Shown piece after piece: positions 12,124-23,320 of a stretch of 64,000 bases of DNA; the first letter of the stretch is position 1; each line of letters begins with the position of its first letter. This DNA is from Vicia villosa. Its lineage: Eukaryota; Streptophyta; Magnoliopsida; Fabales; Fabaceae. The DNA lies in assembly GCF_029867415.1 (NCBI RefSeq), contig NW_026705219.1, forward strand, positions 457,501-521,500, given 5' to 3'. A program made the translations under genes and the position numbers. Below the pieces are notes generated by a model, which searched no databases, was not told the origin of the DNA, and saw nothing but the letters and a program-made list of their open reading frames with translations.

Positions 12124-12296
12124 CTGGCAGGCTACGCTGACTGACAAAAGGAACGTTATAAGCTATTAACGGCAACGTCAGTAGACACAGCAAAAACAAG
12201 GCTCGAGGTAGTTGACAAAGAGTGAAACATTAAATGCAATGCTGTACGGATTACGCAAAGAATTAAATGCTCCCAACAGTCATCTTCTCAAGCGCC

Positions 12297-12305
12297 TATA
12301 AATAT
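12297..12305 (+). promoter_or_regulatory. TATA box of element A 5' LTR
   Basis: tataaatat lies in ctcaagcgcctataaatatgaag. The same box is in the 3' LTR at 22386-22394. It defines the U3/R border about 30 bp downstream, leaving a leader of more than 500 nt before gag. Confidence 0.7.
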
Positions 12306-12537
12306 GAAGTTTTGATGAGAAGCTATGTTACGAACTTTGAAACAACACTTGCGCATTATACAGAAACGCTGTCAAATTCAAAAGCTCTCAAACTTCATCA
12401 TCAAACTCACTACATTGCTGTTGTAATATCTTAGTGAGATTTAAGCTTAAACTTAAGAGAAAATCACAGTTGTGATAATAGCTTTATAAGAAGCATTGTA
12501 ACTCTTAAAAGAATTTATTTACATTAAGTTGTAAGAA

Positions 12538-12665
12538 CTAGAGTGATCAGGTTGTTGATCATTATACTCTAGAAAGTCTTAGAAGGTGTCTAAGCAGATT
12601 GTTCCTAGAGTGATCAAGTTGTGATCAGTATACTCTAGAAGACTTAGCAGTTGTCTAAGTGGAAA
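12538..12665 (+). repeat. Two 66 bp dyad repeats in the LTR leader
   Basis: ctagagtgatca at 12538 and 12604 each starts a unit that contains the inverse string actctag (ctagagt...actctag), so each can form a hairpin. Period 66 bp. Element C has three such units in the same place. Confidence 0.7.
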
Positions 12666-12857
12666 ACCATTGTAATCTCGTGTGATTAGTGGATTAAATC
12701 CTCAGGTGAGGTAAATTACTCCAAGGGGGTGGACTGGAGTAGTTTAGTTAACAACGAACCAGGATAAAAATCGTTGTGCAAATAGTTTTTATCTTACAAG
12801 TTTTAAAGCTACACTTATTCAAACCCCCCCTTCCTAAGTGTTTTTCTATCCTTCAAT

Positions 12858-12869
12858 TGGCATCAGAGC
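12858..12869 (+). promoter_or_regulatory. Primer-binding site of element A
   Basis: tggcatcagagc follows the LTR end after two bases. It matches the initiator tRNA-Met 3' end complement (tggtatcagagc) with one difference. The same site is used by C (47266) and, in diverged form, B (28080). Confidence 0.85.
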
Positions 12870-12941
12870 GCCGGTTCTAAGGTGCAAGCACTTAACCGTG
12901 TTTAGAAAAGATTCAGGAAGAGAAAAACGCTTCAGTAAAAG

Positions 12942-15900
12942 ATGGCTGGTGAAGATCCAATAAACACATCTACATCTACATCTGGCTCTGCTGAGCAATA
13001 CAATGGAAATGGTAACAATGGTTATACTAGACCACCAGTATTTGATGGTGAAAACTTTGAATACTGGAAAGATAAACTTGAAAGTTACTTCCTTGGTCTA
13101 GATGGTGAATTATGGGATCTTCTGATGGATGGTTACAAACATCCAGTAAAAGCTACTGGCGTAAGGCTTACAAGGCAAGAAATGGATGATGATCAGAAGA
13201 AGCTTTTCAAGAATCATCATAAATGTAGGACTGTTTTGCTGAATGCTATCTCTCATGCTCAGTATGAGAAGATATCTAACAGGGAAACTTCCTATGATAT
13301 ATATGAGTCATTGAAAATGACCCATGAAGGAAATGCTCAAGTCAAGGAGACTAAAGCTCTTGCTCTAATCCAGAAATATGAAGCCTTCAAGATGGAGGAC
13401 GATGAAAACATTGAGAAGATGTTCTCAAGATTTCAAACGCTAACTGCTGGATTAAGAGTTCTGGACAAAGGCTACACCAAGGCTGATCATGTAAAGAAGA
13501 TCATCAGAAGCTTGCCCAGAAGATGGGGTCCAATGGTGACTGCATTCAAGATTGCAAAAAATCTGAATGAAGTTTCTTTGGAAGAGCTAATTAGTGCCTT
13601 GAGAAGCCATGAGATAGAGCTGGATGTAAATGAGCCTCAGAAGAAAGGTAAGTCTATTGCATTAAAATCTAATTTTAAAAAATACACTAACGCTTTTCAG
13701 GCTGAAGAAGTAGATTCTGAAGAATCAGAATCAGAAGAAGAAGATGAACTGTCCATGATCTCCAGAAGGGTAAACCAACTATGGAAGAGAAAGCAAAGGA
13801 AGTTCAAGAGCTTCAGAAGTTCAAAGAAGTTTGAACGAGGAGAATCTTTTGGTGGCAGAAGATCTGACAAGAAGAAGGTCGTCTGCTATGAGTGCAATGA
13901 GCCTGGACACTTCAAGAGTGAATGTCCAAAACTTCAGAAGGAGAATCCCAAGAAGAAGTTTCATAAGAAGAAAGGTCTTATGGCAACATGGGATGATTCT
14001 GAATCAGAATCAGAATCAGACTCTGAAGGCGAGCAAGCTAACTTTGCACTGATGGCCACAATGGATGATGGATCAGAATCTACATCAGAATCAGATTTTG
14101 AAAAGGTATTTTATGAACTATCTAGAGATGAGTTAGTTTCCAGTTTAACTGAACTTCTGGAACTCAAGGCTCATCTTAGTATCAAATACAAAAAGCTGAA
14201 AAAGCAATTTGAATTTGAAACTAAGAAGCTGGAATTGGAAAATTCTGAACTGAAGGAAAATGTTTTTAAATTATCCAAAGATAGTGGATCTCCTTCTGAA
14301 TCAGAAAAATCCATTCATAGTCTCAATCATATTCTGAAAGAATATGACTCGAGCTTCAGAAAGTTCCTATCTAGAAGTATTGGCAGAAGTCATCTTGCTT
14401 CTATGATATATGGTGTTTCTGGAAACAAAAGGTTTGGTTTTGGCTATGAGGGTGATACCTCACATAAATTTGAACCTGTTGATGATTTGAAAATCACATA
14501 CAAGCCATTGTATGATCAGTTCAAATATGGCCATGCACATGATATTAGGCTCACCTCACATGCAGAGTTTTAACACTACACACACCAAGAAGCATGTGAC
14601 ACAACCTAAGAAATATCATGCTGTCAAACCTAAAGAATATCATGTTGTTCCTCCTATTAACTATTATGCTAAACCCAAGTTCAATAAGAACTTGAGGAAG
14701 ACTAACAAGAAAGGACCCAAGAAATTATGGGTACCTAAGGAGAAGATAATTTCTGTTGCAGATATCCTTAGCAGCAAAGAAGTCAAAGCACAAAATGTCA
14801 TGGTACCTGGACTCTGGGTGCTCGCGACACATGACGGGAAGAAGGTCTTTGTTCCAAGACCTGGTGCTTAAATCTGGTGGAGAAGTCAAGTTCGGAGGAG
14901 ATCAGAAGGGCAAGATTATTGGCTCTGGAACCATAAGTATTGGTAACTCTCCTTCCATAACTAATGTACTTCTTGTAGAAGGATTAACGCATAACTTACT
15001 GTCCATAAGTCAATTAAGTGACAATGGTTATGATATAATCTTCAATCAAAAGTCTTGCAAGGCTGTAAGTCAGAAGGATGGCTCAATCCTATTTACAGGC
15101 AAGATAAAGAACAACATTTATAAGATTGATCTTTCTGATCTTGAGAAGCAGAAGGTGACTTGCCTTATTTTTTTTTCTGAAGAGCAATGGGTCTGGCACA
15201 GAAGATTAGGACATGCTAGTTTGAGAAAGATTTCTCAGATTAACAAACTAAATCTGGTCAGAGGTCTCCCAAATCTGAAATATAAATCAGATGCTCTTTG
15301 TGAAGCATGTCAGAAGGGCAAGTTCTCCAAACCTGCATTCAAATCTAAGAATGTTGTCTCTTCCTCAAGGCCGTTAGAACTTCTGCATATTGATCTGTTT
15401 GGACCAGTCAAAACAGCATCTATCAGAGGGAAGAAATGTGGATTAGTCATCGTAGATGATTATAGCCGCTGGACATGGGTAAAGTTCTTAAAACACAAGG
15501 ATGAGTCTCATTCAATGTTCTGTGAATTCTGCACTCAGATCCAATCTGAGAAGGAGTGCAAAATCATAAAGGTCAAAAGTGATCATGGTGGCGAATTTGA
15601 GAACAGATTCTTTGAGGAGTTCTTCAAAGAAAATGGTATTGCCCATGATTTCTCTTGCCCTAGAACTCCACAGCAAAATGGAGTTATAGAGCGAAAGAAT
15701 AGGACTCTGCAAGAAATGGCCAGAACCATGATCAATGAGACCAATATGGCTAAGCATTTCTGGACAGAAGCAATAAACACTGCATGCTATATTCATAATA
15801 GAATCTCTATAAGACCTATTCTAAATAAGACTCCTTATGAATTGTGGAAGAACAAAAAACCCAACATTTCATATTTTCATCCTTTTGGATGTGTGTGTTT

Positions 15901-17889
15901 TATTCTGAATACTAAAGATCATCTTGGTAAGTTTGATTCAAGGCACAAAAATGTTTTCTTCTTGGATATTCTAAACGCTCTAAAGGCTACCGAATATACA
16001 ATACTGAAACATTGGTTGTAGAAGAATCAATCAATATCAGATTTGATGATAAGCTTGGTCTTGAAAAGCCAAAGCAGTTTGAGAATTTTCCAGATATAGA
16101 TATTGACATATCAGAAGCTGTAGAACCAAGAAGCAAAGCTCCAGAAGCTGAAAGTCTCAGAAGCAATGGATCAGAAGATCAAGTTGCTGCTTCTTTAGAG
16201 AATCTCAAAATTTCTGAAGAGCCAACAGTCAGAAGATCTTCTAGACTCACCTCAGCTCATTCAGAAGATGTGATCCTTGGAAAGAAAGACGATCCTATCA
16301 GAACAAGAGCATTCCTTAAGAACAATGCAGAATGTCAATTAGGTCTTGGTTCTTTGATCGAGCCAACTTCTGTTGATCAAGCTCTAGAAGATCCAGAATG
16401 GATAATTGCCATGCAAGAAGAACTAAATCAGTTTACAAGGAATGATGTATGGGATTTTGTTCCTAGACCAAAAGGATTCAACATCATTGGTACTAAGTGG
16501 GTGTTCAGAAACAAGCTTAGTGAGAAGGGAGAAGTGGTAAGAAACAAAGCCAGATTGGTGGCTCAGGGATATAGTCAGCAAGAAGGGATTGACTATACAG
16601 AAACCTTTGCACCAGTGGCCAGGTTAGAATCTATTCGCTTATTAATTTCTTTTGCCACTCAGCATAACATCACTCTGTATCAGATGGATGTTAAAAGTGC
16701 CTTCTTAAATGGTTATATAGATGAGGAAGTCTATGTCCACCAACCTCCTGGTTTTGAAGACTTTAAGTCTCCAGAACATGTTTTCAAACTTAAGAAATCA
16801 TTGTATGGATTGAAGCAAGCTCCCAGAGCTTGGTATGAAAGATTAAGTTCTTTCCTTCTAGACAATGGTTTCACTAGAGGACAAGTGGACACGACTCTTT
16901 TCTGTAAAACGTCTAAGAAGGACATTTTAATTTGTCAAATTTATGTTGATGATATTATCTTTGGAACATCTAATGCTTCACTTGGAAAGGAGTTTGCTAA
17001 GTCTATGCAGGCTGAATTTGAAATGAGTATGATGGGTGAACTCAAGTATTTCCTTGGGATTCAAATCAACCAAACTTCTGATGGAACTTATGTTCATCAA
17101 ACGAAGTATGTGAAAGAACTTCTAAAGAAGTTTAATCTTTCTGAAAGCAAAGATGCCAAAACTCCTATGCATCCAACGTGTGTTCTAGGTAAGGATGAGG
17201 TAAGTAAGAAGGTTGATCAGAAGTTGTACAGAGGTATGATTGGATCTCTTTTATATTTAATTGCTTCTAGACCTGACATTCTATTCAGTGTTTGCTTGTG
17301 TGCTAGATTCCAATCAGATCCTAGAGAATCTCACTTAGCTGCTGTTAAGAGAATTCTGAGGTATCTGAAAGGTACTACTAATGTTGGTTTAGTCTACAGA
17401 AGATCTAAAGAATACAACTTAGTAGGATTCTGTGATGCTGACTATGTTGGAGATAGAATTGAAAGGAAGAGTACTTCTGGAAATTATCAATTTCTTGGAA
17501 GTCATCTGATCTCCTGGTACAGCAAGAAGCAAGCTACCATAGCCCTCTCAACAACAGAAGTAGAATATGTTGCTGCTGCTGGGTGTAGCACACAAATCCT
17601 CTGGATGAAGAGTCAGCTAGAAGATTATCAGATATATGAGAGTAATATTCCTATTTTCTGTGATAATACTTCAGCTATATGTTTATCTAAGAACCCTATC
17701 TTACATTCCAAAGCTAAACATATTGAGATTAAACATCATTTTATGAGGGACTATGTTCAGAAGGGTGTTCTCTCTTTGAACTTTGTGGATACAGACCATC
17801 AATGCGCTGATATCTTTACAAAACCCCTTGCTGAAGATAGGTTTAAGTTCATTCTGAAGAATATCAGTATGGACTTATGCCCAGAATGA
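12942..17889 (+). pseudogene. Element A gag-pol (frameshifted)
   Basis: Gag starts at ATG 12942 (MAGEDPINTS); residues about 30-50 hold PPVFDGENFEYWKDKLESYF, the copia-type gag start. A CCHC knuckle (CYECNEPGHFKSEC) is at residues 315-328, followed by acidic SESE runs and a coiled coil. A 2 nt deletion near 14567 breaks gag. Pol is read in the next frame from about 14756: protease WYLDSGCSRHM (Asp19 of that frame), integrase zinc ligands H148, H153, C182, C185 and acidic triad D213, D276, E312. A 1 nt deletion near 15945 shifts the frame; RT and RNase H follow at 16012-17889 with YQMDVKSAFLNG (D226), YVDD (311-314), and RNase H acids near D475, E517 and D551. Catalytic motifs all survive. It replicates the element in cytoplasmic particles when intact. 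Confidence 0.95.
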
Positions 17890-18382
17890 GAAGATGAGAA
17901 GATCTTTGTATGAATAACTTCTAAAATGTGTTAGGACTAAGTGGTTATAAGAAGTTTTGATAATGATCAATTAGAAGTTCTGATTCTGTTATTACTAACG
18001 TTTCATTATCTAAGTTGATTCAGAAGCTCTTTTAAAGTAAAACAACTGTCACCAGTCTTTCCAGAAAATGAACACGTGTTCACTATTTTTGGACAAGCAT
18101 GCGTGCAGTTAAGGAGACGCCGCCCTAGGTAACTGTGCAAATCACTTCATTTTGTCACTTTATCTCCCCTAACGTCATTTCTCATTAAATGCATATTGAT
18201 GTCATGTTTTTTGTAATCATTTCATTTAAATAGTTTTTTTTATTATTTTCTTTTATTCAAACCGTTTAAATAACCTGCTTCATCTTCATTTCAACTTTTT
18301 CGCTCTCTCTCTATTCTGTTGTCTCTCTCTTTGAATTTTTTCGCTCAAACCTTAGCTTTGATCTGTAACCAAGCAAATCATC
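17890..18382 (+). other. Spacer between pol and env-like ORF of A
   Basis: About 490 bp without an ORF. It ends in a pyrimidine-rich leader (ctctctctctattctgttg) just before the ATG at 18383. Element C has the homologous spacer at 52298-52793. It could carry a splice acceptor for a subgenomic env-like mRNA, but none can be proved here. Confidence 0.6.
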
Positions 18383-20781
18383 ATGTATTCTTCATCAAGT
18401 TCCTCTAGCCCAGTAGAAAGACTCACTTCTACTCAAATACTTCTAAGAAAGCATGGGTATGCTCCATTGAAGACATGCACCATACCCACCGAAGATCTGG
18501 AAGTGCTGTGTGAGTCCACTATGGACTTTAATAACCTAAGAGCAAATGGTTTCCATTCTGATGCAAGGATCTTGGTACAAGGATGGTCAAACTACCTAGA
18601 TAGATTGGTTGGACCAATTTATCCTGGTCTGGTGAAAGACTTCTGGGTTCATGCAACAGTTACTCCAACTGCAATCATCTCCTTCGTGTTAGGGCATGAA
18701 GTTGTAGTTACTGAGAAAATGATAAGGAAGTTATACAACCTGGATGATGAAGAAGGTTGTACTGGTCCTCTTCCTGGAAGAGTTAACTGGTTTCAGGTTG
18801 AACAACGAATCTCACATGCTATCGGTATTGAATCTCATAAAACTGGTACATTGAGGCCGTTTTATCAAGTGTGGGCTGAGATTATTCTGGGTTCTCATCA
18901 CCATAGAAAGCAGTTATTCTCCTCCTCCTCCTACATCTGTCATGATCACAAGTACACTCTCTTCTGCATTGGAAGAAGAATGGAACTCAACATTTCTCAC
19001 ATTCTCTTTCAGAATTTGAAGACTTCTCTTGTTGAGTCTAGAGATGAAGAACGTGCGAAGTGTCCTCATCTTCCAAGAAACACTATTCCTTTCGCCAGAA
19101 TGATCTCAAATATTCTGATCGAAAGTGATTTGTTGGATTCTATAAGGACCACTGGAGCGTCCCAATTTCTTGGAGTTGTTCAAGGTCCTGTCTTCAATGG
19201 TGTTGATCTATTCAGAATGGATCTCATCAAAGAAGTTACTTCTGTTGGTACAAGCTTTCCAGATATTCTGTGTAGGAGAGTTCTTGTTGCTGGATTTGCT
19301 ACTCTGTTCCAAGCAGAACTTTGCAAGGTTGTCAAGCACTACTTGGAAGATTCTGTTAGGACCCAATCTTCTGTTGATCCTGCGTGGATTCGTGGAAGAG
19401 TGCTTCCTTCTCTTGCTGATCTTCAGAAGAAGGATCAGAAGAAGCAAGAAGCAAGGCTAAAAAGAAAGGCTCAAGAAGATGAGGCCAAGAAAGCCAAGAA
19501 GTAGAGGGTCACCTGTGATCCTAACAAGGTTAACACTCCAGAATATCAACAGCAGCGCATAAGAGAATCTCTTCGCGCTTCATGAACTGCAAATGTTTCC
19601 AGGCATGTTTTTACTCCTCCTTCTGAACCTCAAAATACCTTTACCCTACCAAATCCTCCTCCACCATCTCTTTCTACACCTGTCTTAAACCCTACACCAC
19701 TATCCCCAACTCCTTCTGATATGCCCTCCTCATCAACCCCCATCATAAATATTCCATTCTCATGAACCCCCATCACAGATATTTCTTCCTCCTCAATCAT
19801 CCCCACAGATATCCTATCTTCTTCAACCACAGCACCTCCACCTTCTTTATCCCATCCCCTAACCACCAGAAAATCCAACCCATACTGCCTTCTCTACCTT
19901 GACTACAAATTCACCTTTAACCCACCTGAACCTGAACCCCATATCTACCTGGAACTGTTCAGAAATGAAGTGATAAGTAGGTTGGACCTCTTAAAGGATG
20001 ATTTCTTCAATGGTTTTGATGATGTTTCTACAAGAAACCTCTAGAGAAGCTTTCGCCAGGATTTTCAAGTGGGAGCTATGGCTATTCAGAAGAGACTAGT
20101 GGCTGCTGCCCCTGGTTATGCTGGTTATCTTCTGGAAGTTGATGATGGTGTCTACCGTCACCCCATCAGAAACAGGAGAGCTCTTGAGGAGAAGCCATTT
20201 GTTGATGAGCTGTTGGACAACCCTTGCAGAGAAATTATGGTCTGGAGACCTTAGTATCCAGTTCTGACTAGAGACTTCAGATCTCTCTTTGACTTTCTGA
20301 GGGAAAATCCTTCTGAGGAAGATCCAAGCTTGGTCATTCCAGAATTTGTTGATCCTCCAGAAGTTGAAGGTCCTTCTGCTCCAAGGAATCTAGCTGCCAT
20401 TCTTCAGGCTCTTGAGAATGGAAATTCTGAGGTGCCTGCTGCAGAGTATGGAGATGCTTCTATGGAAGAAGCAGATGCTAAAGATCATGTTGCTGAAACT
20501 ATTCCTGTTGAGGAAAATTAAGGTGATGATCTGACTATGGAAGCTGCGGTTCAGAATGCTATCCCTCTGGACAGAAGTTGTGAAGCCTCTTCTGATGAAC
20601 CTTCTCGTCTCGCAAGGACTCTGGAAGTTATTCAGAAGAACTAGGCTGAGCTCTTTTCTCGCATGGATGAGCAACGAACGATCAATGCTGAGTTCGCACT
20701 TTCATGGAGAGGCAGACTGAGAGCAACAATGGGATTCATGACATGCTGGCCAAGATCATGTCCAAGCTAGGGTCATCTTAG
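18383..20781 (+). pseudogene. Element A env-like third ORF (putative plant transposon protein domain)
   Basis: An ORF between pol and the 3' LTR, as in SIRE-type elements, where it is often called env-like; its function is unknown. The first 373 codons are open (MYSSSSSSSPVERLTSTQ; then NGFHSDARILVQGWSNYLDRL, FWVHATVTPTAIISFVLG, MIRKLYNLDDEEG), matching the domain annotated in plants as a putative plant transposon protein. The tail is Lys/Glu-rich with KRKAQEDEAKKAKK. The same frame continues to about 20697 with seven single-codon stops (19502, 19583, 19763, 20042, 20252, 20519, 20642), including a Pro/Ser/Thr-rich middle. A late frameshift precedes the end IHDMLAKIMSKLG, also found in element C. 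Original length was about 800 residues. I see no signal peptide at the start and no convincing fusion peptide. Confidence 0.8.
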
Positions 20782-21785
20782 TCATTGAGTCTTAGTTGTT
20801 TTCTTTTGTTTGCTGCATCTGTTGTTTATGCATCTTCCATGTACTCTTGCACTTCTGACAACATTCTCTCTTTGCTATCAATGAAATTATCTTTTTCTTC
20901 TCTCATATTGTTTGTCTTGTTTTTCATCTGAATATTTTATGTTTTTGATGTTATGACAAAAAGGGGGAGAAAAATGTGATAAATGATCTGATTTAGTTTA
21001 TCAGTTGCTGGGAGAAAGGCTCCACATTTCTAACAGAACTTGCAAAGTTCTATGTCTTTGAGTGTTTTGCAGGGATTGAAGATCCTCTTTAAAGCTCAAC
21101 ATGAGAAGCAAAGACATGGGGAAAAGCAATTCTATATAGAAACAAGCTCATGGAAATTGAAGCAAGCTGAGTGCTGTAAAGCTTCAAAATCAGAAGCAAG
21201 AAGGAAGAATATTCTGATATTCTAATGATAGAATATGCTCTAACTCATTCTTATTCCTTATATGTTCTGATACATGTTGTTAGTTATAAAATATGCTCTG
21301 TAACATTACTGTGGTTTGTTCTGATACATATTATATGTTCTGATACATATTTTATGTTCTAATTCATTCATGCTGACTTTTGTCGTTTAGTTTGTTCTGT
21401 AACATTTCAGGATGTAGAGATGCTCTGATGAAGCTCTGGTACATTCAACAGTGTTCTGATACAATCTAGCATGCAATGATTCTAGAAGAAATTCAAGTTC
21501 GGAAGCTGTCCTATGGAAGCAAGAATCAGAAGCTGTGAATGTTCTGAAGATCTAAGCATATATGAACGTCTCAACTGAAATACCCAGGGAAGTCTTTTAG
21601 TTATAAAACTCTTCTAGTATTTATTTCAGGGGGAGATTATTTATCTCAGGGGGAGATTGTTAATCTCAGGGGGAGACATATTCACACAATGTCTATATGC
21701 TTATGCTATAGCTGTGTAATTGTCTTTAGCCGTCTCATTTTCTGATCGCAAATTCATATCATTTATGTATGTTTTTGTCATCATC
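20782..21785 (+). other. Element A 3' untranslated region with polypurine-like blocks
   Basis: No ORF of note. It contains aaaaagggggaga near 20960, three agggggaga blocks between 21628 and 21680 each preceded by atttcag or atctcag, and one copy of a unit (aattcaag..gaagctgtcc..) that is amplified fivefold in element C. A pyrimidine-rich stretch follows env. Confidence 0.7.
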
Positions 21786-21798
21786 AAAAAGGGGGAGA
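21786..21798 (+). promoter_or_regulatory. Polypurine tract of element A
   Basis: aaaaagggggaga directly before the 3' LTR (which starts tgttagaac at 21800), the expected plus-strand primer site. Confidence 0.85.
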
Positions 21799-21799
21799 T

Positions 21800-22947
21800 T
21801 GTTAGAACAAGATTTGTTCTGATCAATATTCTTAGTTTTGATGATAACAAGCATATGAATATTGTATGAGATAATGTGGTACTCTAATACTATGCAATTT
21901 CCATTTCAGGAATTATATAAAGAGTATGCACAAAATCAGCGCAAGAAGCACTGACTCAGAAGGTTCAGCATGCAACATCAGAACATGGTCTAGCAAGACA
22001 TCAGAAGATGGTCAAGCAGAATCAGAACATGGGTCTATGGAAGCATCAGAAGAACTTGAGATCAGAAGCAGAAGCACTGAAGTTCTCATGGTATCACGCT
22101 CAGAAGCACTTCAAGGTCAGAAGACAAGAAGATGCTCTGCACCAAGCTGTTTGACTCTGATGACATTCAAACATTGTTTACGCAAACATCAGATCAGAAG
22201 CAAGTACTAGACTGGCAGGCTACGCTGACTGACAAAAGGAACGTTAGAAGCTATTAACGGCAACGCCAGTAGACACAGCGAAAACAAGGCTCGAGGTAGT
22301 TGACAAAAGAGTGAAACATTAAATGCAATGCTGCACGGATTACGCAAAGCATTAAATGCTCCCAACGGTCATCTTCTCAAGCGCCTATAAATATGAAGTT
22401 TTGATGAGAAGCTATGTTACGAACTTTGAAACAACACTTGCGCATTATACAGAAACGCTGTCAAATTCAAAAGCTCTCAAACTTCACCATCAAACTCACT
22501 ACATTGCTGTTGTAATATCTTAGTGAGATTTAAGCTTAAACTTAAGAGAAAATCATAGTTGTGATAATAGCTTTATAAGAAGCATTGTAACTCTTAAAAG
22601 AATTTGTTTACATTAAGTTGTAAGAACTAGAGTGATCAGGTTGTTGATCAGTATACTCTAGAAAGTCTTAGAAGGTGTCTAAGCAGATTGTTCCTAGAGT
22701 GATCAAGTTGTGATCAGTATACTCTAGAAGACTTAGTAGTTGTCTAAGTGGAAAACCATTATAATCTCGTGTGATTAGTGGATTAAATCCTCAGGTGAGG
22801 TAAATCACTCCAAGGGGGTGGACTGGAGTAGTTTAGTTAACAACGAACCAGGATAAAAATCATTGTGCAAATAGTTTTTATCTTACAAGTTTTAAAGCTA
22901 CACTTATTCAACCCCCCCCCCCTTTCTAAGTGTTTTTCTATCCTTCA
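21800..22947 (+). repeat. 3' LTR of element A
   Basis: 1,148 bp, tgttagaacaag to tatccttca, followed by the right target duplication ttccc at 22948-22952. It preserves the empty site (agactggcaggctacg near 22210) for the MITE found in the 5' LTR. TATA box at 22386-22394; a longer C run (about 22908-22922) than in the 5' LTR. Confidence 0.95.
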
Positions 22948-23320
22948 TTCCCCTCATAAAAAGAAAGGCCATTTGTTATAAGGATAAAAAGGTATGGCGA
23001 AAGCAGATATCCTTGCCTCAAATCCCTTCCTGGCTAAATAGATCCCACACGATTTGAATTAACCATCACTAAATAGTTCATCGAAGTCACACACATAATC
23101 ATCCAATGTGTCCATTCATATGCAAAGCCCATGTTAATTAGCACTCCTCTTTAAAATCTCCAATCCACACGACCATAGGCCTTGCTAATGTAAATTTTTA
23201 AGAGCTAACTCCATAATATTACCCGTTGTTTTGCGTTTCAGCTTGTGAATGACCTCAAATGCAATTAAAGAATTATCTAGTATAGATCTTTCTTCCACAA
23301 ACACAGATTTCTCCTACGAG
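22948..23320 (-). pseudogene. LINE RT N-terminal half, continued from the left of element A
   Basis: Minus-strand reading gives SVFVEERSILDNSLIAFE, ISKAYGRVDW and, near 22990-23030, PGRDLRQGY followed by LSPYL, the conserved plant LINE RT blocks (normally ..SKAYDRVEW.. and ..PGRGLRQGDPLSPYLF..). These come before the FTDD block at 10920-10970 in protein order, so the two parts are one gene split by element A. Several stops and changed key residues (D to G in SKAYGRVDW) show it was dead. The right border with element D is approximate. Confidence 0.8.

Larger units (their letters stand above)
10974..12855 (+). repeat. 5' LTR of element A (with nested MITE)
   Basis: Begins tgttagaacaag and ends tatccttca immediately before the primer-binding site. 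It is 1,882 bp against 1,148 bp for the 3' LTR; the difference is the hAT-type MITE plus its 8 bp duplication. U3 is saturated with cagaagc/tcagaag motifs, a TATA box lies at 12297, and two dyad-bearing 66 bp repeats lie downstream of it. The MITE sits upstream of the TATA box. Confidence 0.95.
10974..22947 (+). mobile_element. Element A: full-length SIRE/Maximus-type Ty1/copia retrotransposon
   Basis: Complete structure: 5' LTR, primer-binding site, gag-pol, env-like ORF, 3' region, polypurine tract, 3' LTR and 5 bp target duplication ttccc. Domain order PR-INT-RT-RH marks Ty1/copia. The extra ORF after pol and the tgttagaac LTR start fit the SIRE/Maximus lineage. The two LTRs are nearly identical by eye once the 738 bp MITE insertion in the 5' copy is removed, so insertion is recent. 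Gag-pol carries two frameshifting deletions and the env-like ORF seven stops, so it is not autonomous now. Confidence 0.95.

Noticed and set aside
18383..19504. True viral envelope glycoprotein
   Set aside because: No signal peptide, no clear fusion peptide or transmembrane anchor seen; only the position after pol is env-like.
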